Shown: positions 6,268 through 8,071 of the stretch, piece by piece | Numbering within the stretch: position 1 is the first letter of the stretch | How the letters are laid out: each line of letters opens with the position of its first letter | Assembly (NCBI GenBank): GCA_910587135.1 | Contig: CAJULF010000086.1 | Coordinates: 1 to 8,071 of the forward strand | Reading direction: 5' to 3' | DNA: 8,071 nt | DNA from: an uncultured Oscillospiraceae bacterium | GTDB taxonomy: Bacteria > Bacillota > Clostridia > Oscillospirales > Ruminococcaceae | The notes under the pieces: model-generated | The model's database searches: none | What the model was told of the DNA's origin: nothing | What the model saw: the letters and a program-made list of their open reading frames with translations, nothing else | Position numbers and translations under genes: made by a program

Positions 6268-6320
6268 GGTCGGCTCTGCCGTCCGATGTGATCTGTGAGG
6301 GGACGGCTTGCCGACCCCTC
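6268..6320. repeat. Nested GC-rich inverted repeat with two alternative hairpins
   Basis: Arms GGTCGGC (6268-6274) and GCCGTCC (6278-6284) pair with GGACGGC (6301-6307) and GCCGACC (6310-6316). This makes a 14-bp stem with a 3/2-nt internal loop and a 16-nt apical loop. The right side by itself also forms a near-palindrome (GAGGGG...CCCCTC, 6297-6320) that would compete with the long stem. No T-run follows on either strand, so this is not a plain terminator. A recombination, transfer-origin or RNA-switch role is possible. Confidence 0.7.
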
Positions 6321-6432
6321 GCTTTGTCCTGCTTTCAAATAATATCTGCCATTTTTGCACTCAAATACCGCCAAACGGCTCGCCTGTTAGACATCAGCCA
6401 AAGCATCTCACCCCGCTTTTTTCGATGACAAC

Positions 6433-6464
6433 AACGGCTAAGCCACACATAGAGCTTAGCCGTT
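6433..6464. terminator. Hairpin after the surface-protein gene, possible terminator
   Basis: A perfect 11-bp stem (AACGGCTAAGC with GCTTAGCCGTT) encloses a 10-nt loop, 43 nt past the stop codon at 6508. On the plus strand it runs into TTTTCACTTT. On the minus strand, where the gene lies, the T stretch is poor (GTTGTC). It would suit a terminator at the end of the surface-protein gene, with modest confidence because of the weak U tract. Confidence 0.5.
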
Positions 6465-6507
6465 TTCACTTTCATATCGCTATTAAGGTATCAATAAAAC
6501 ACCCAAA

Positions 6508-8071
6508 TTACTCGGGTTTCCTTTTTCTGTTTTTCAAGAAAATTGATCCGACAACAGTCACAAGAGAGCAATAAAACATGATTTTCCAAGGCGCCCTTGT
6601 CTCACCTGTTTTCGGATTCACTTCCTTTGAAGCACTGTCATTGGAGCTATCGGAAGGCGGAGTTTTATCGCTGTTATCCGGTGGGATGGGATCACGAGTT
6701 TCGCTGTTGTCCGGATGGTTATCGCCATTGACCGGCTTTTCATCAATTACAATAAGATAATCCGAAGCGTGTGTAAATGTCAATTCTGCTATGCCGTCAG
6801 ATGATATTTCACTTTCACAAATATATTCCAGATCATCGTTATAATAATACAGCACCGCATAAAGTCCTGCATTATCCTTGCCAAGATTAATCGATAGAAC
6901 CGCTGTAAAACCAAATTCTCCGCTATGTGAAAGGCTTATTTGAATAAAGCGCTGCTCTTTTGTGACATTGTTTATTATTTCCAGAGGAATGTTTTCGGTA
7001 TCGGCATTTACCGAAAAGTCGATATCAGATATTGTCCCAGCAGTAATACTTTTTCCGTTTACGCTCCATAAAATGCCGTTGCCAATTTCGAAAACAATTG
7101 TTATATCTTTGCCCTTGATAACGGCAAAGACATCTTTGGGAACAGTGGTAGTGCCGTTCATATCAACGGTTATGGCGCTGCCTTCATCAGAGTTTTCGAC
7201 CTCCGTTTTTATTGCGTCCCAGCCATTCTTGCCGTAATCATCTTTTAAGAAAGGCATATCATAATCGGGAAATATCGGGATATCGGGTTTATTGGGAATA
7301 TCGGGTTCATTCGGTTCATTCGGTTCATTCGGCTCGCTTGGAATATTGGGTATTCCCGGACGTACGGGCGGATTCGGACGATCGGGTTCGCCGCTTTCGA
7401 GAGCCGGAATTGTTTCTGTTTTCATAACAAATCCGCAGACTGTACATGAGAATACACGCTCTCCGCATGAATTGTATGTCGGTTTGATCGTAACAAATCC
7501 GCCGTCGGAAATATGTTTGCCGAAATTATGTCTTTCGCCGCATTCGCAGTTCTGCCAGTGCCCCGACACGTCGCTTTTCCATTCAACTTCAACATTATGT
7601 CCGAGAGGGGCAAGCGTTTCCTCGCTTATCAGATATCCGCAGACGGTACAGCGGTATTCCTTTTTGCCCTCCGAATCATAATTCGGCTCAAGCGTTACGG
7701 TTCCGTTATCGGGAGTATGAAGAATTCCCATAATCAATCCGCATTTACATTTTTGATAATGATATTTTTCATAGTTATAATTGGGGTTATCGGTGATAAA
7801 ATCACCCTCGGGCGCGTGAGCTTCATAGCTGTCAGGCTTTATTTTTCCGCAGTCCGAGCATTTCAGACAATGCCGCTCTCCCGTATCGTCGGGCGTAATA
7901 ACATAATCGTGTTCTATTGTTTCGGTCTTTGTAGCTCCGCATACGGTACAGGTATAGGTTTTCACGTCATCTTCTTCCACGCCGTCGTCCCACTCGTGCA
8001 AAAATCCCATTTCCATTCCGCATTTGCATTCTTGATAATGATATTCCTGATAATTGTAGCCGGGTTTATCT
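6508..8071 (-). CDS. Sortase-anchored surface protein with Cys-rich repeats, C-terminal part
   Basis: The frame is open to the window edge, so the N-terminus and signal peptide are missing; 520 residues are visible. The first ~215 residues contain repeated Cys-pair units (YTCTVCG, YRCTVCG, FSCTVCG; ECKCG, KCKCG, NCECG). In two of them the same block recurs (YNYQEYHYQECKCG and YNYEKYHYQKCKCG). These look like small zinc-ribbon-like or disulphide modules, common in surface proteins of gut Clostridia. A Pro-rich spacer with NEP triplets follows, then a beta-rich region ending in ASDYLIVID, then a Pro/Ser/Asp-rich stalk. The C-terminus is a sorting signal: NPKTG (6604-6618), a hydrophobic segment (FYCSLVTVVGSIFL) and a basic tail (KNRKRKPE). 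The protein is therefore predicted to be attached to the cell wall by a sortase. NPKTG departs from classical LPXTG. Ligand or role is unknown. An internal Met at 8016 is not the start, because the repeat continues upstream of it. Confidence 0.85.
   Translation of the reverse strand, partial: DKPGYNYQEYHYQECKCGMEMGFLHEWDDGVEEDDVKTYTCTVCGATKTETIEHDYVITPDDTGERHCLKCSDCGKIKPDSYEAHAPEGDFITDNPNYNYEKYHYQKCKCGLIMGILHTPDNGTVTLEPNYDSEGKKEYRCTVCGYLISEETLAPLGHNVEVEWKSDVSGHWQNCECGERHNFGKHISDGGFVTIKPTYNSCGERVFSCTVCGFVMKTETIPALESGEPDRPNPPVRPGIPNIPSEPNEPNEPNEPDIPNKPDIPIFPDYDMPFLKDDYGKNGWDAIKTEVENSDEGSAITVDMNGTTTVPKDVFAVIKGKDITIVFEIGNGILWSVNGKSITAGTISDIDFSVNADTENIPLEIINNVTKEQRFIQISLSHSGEFGFTAVLSINLGKDNAGLYAVLYYYNDDLEYICESEISSDGIAELTFTHASDYLIVIDEKPVNGDNHPDNSETRDPIPPDNSDKTPPSDSSNDSASKEVNPKTGETRAPWKIMFYCSLVTVVGSIFLKNRKRKPE
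7304..7330. repeat. Three perfect 9-bp tandem repeats in the surface-protein spacer
   Basis: Three exact copies of GGTTCATTC (plus strand) encode NEP triplets in the Pro-rich spacer. A diverged fourth unit follows at 7331-7339. Such in-frame 9-bp units can expand or contract by slippage without breaking the frame, changing stalk length. Confidence 0.75.

Larger units (their letters stand above)
6078..6507. other. 430-bp intergenic region upstream of the recombinase pair
   Basis: There is no gene I can support. The region holds the recombinase promoter and ribosome site, an imperfect palindrome at 6180-6196 (GTAAT TCC ATTAC core), a strong nested inverted repeat at 6268-6320 and a hairpin at 6433-6464. 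The stretch 6321-6432 shows nothing I can name. Plus-strand frames here have no ribosome site or recognisable product. Confidence 0.7.

Noticed and set aside
6308..6574. Plus-strand 88-codon frame in the gap upstream of the recombinases
   Set aside because: It starts inside the inverted repeat, overlaps the end of the surface-protein gene in antisense, lacks a ribosome site, and has a composition unlike a real protein.
7304..7330. Short tandem repeats considered as a CRISPR array
   Set aside because: The units are 9 bp, have no spacers, and lie in frame inside the surface-protein gene.

Overview
The window looks like part of a gut-type Clostridia (Firmicutes) genome, probably near Ruminococcus/Oscillospiraceae. 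The evidence is strong GGAGG-type ribosome sites, sigma-A promoters with extended -10 boxes, a Gram-positive sortase-anchored surface protein with Cys-rich repeats, and Tn916-like tyrosine recombinases with AP2-like arm-binding domains. The taxonomic placement is inference from gene style only. Every gene I can support is on the minus strand, so transcription runs from high to low coordinates.

Layout, in the direction of transcription. (1) 8071-6508: the C-terminal 520 residues of a large surface protein. It has Cys-rich repeats, a Pro/Asn/Glu spacer, a beta-rich domain, and an NPKTG sortase signal with membrane segment and basic tail. Its start lies outside the window. (2) 6507-6078: a 430-bp gap with two strong inverted repeats and a promoter for the next pair. 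(3) 6077-4908 and 4915-3452: two homologous tyrosine recombinases overlapping by 8 nt, clearly one operon. The second carries a repeat of its N-terminal arm-binding domain at its C-terminus. (4) 3451-2764: a 690-bp gap that reads as a recombination scar. It holds a terminator-like hairpin, two candidate integrase arm-type sites, a 100-bp MITE with TAAT target duplications, a second copy of the 3' end of the integrase operon, and a promoter. (5) 2763-103: an 886-residue SNF2-type helicase with an unusual Walker B box (EEAN). (6) 110-1: the first 36 codons of another gene, translationally coupled to the helicase by an 8-nt overlap.

How it fits together. The recombinase pair plus flanking repeats form the integration module of a mobile element. 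The helicase and its coupled partner start a separate operon on the far side of the scar and may be cargo such as a phage-defence operon, but only one complete gene of that operon is visible and no known system can be assigned. The surface protein is probably the neighbouring gene on the other side of the module. The most notable signals are the MITE, the duplicated integrase 3' end, the arm-site candidates, the C-terminal arm domain of the second recombinase, and the altered helicase motif II.
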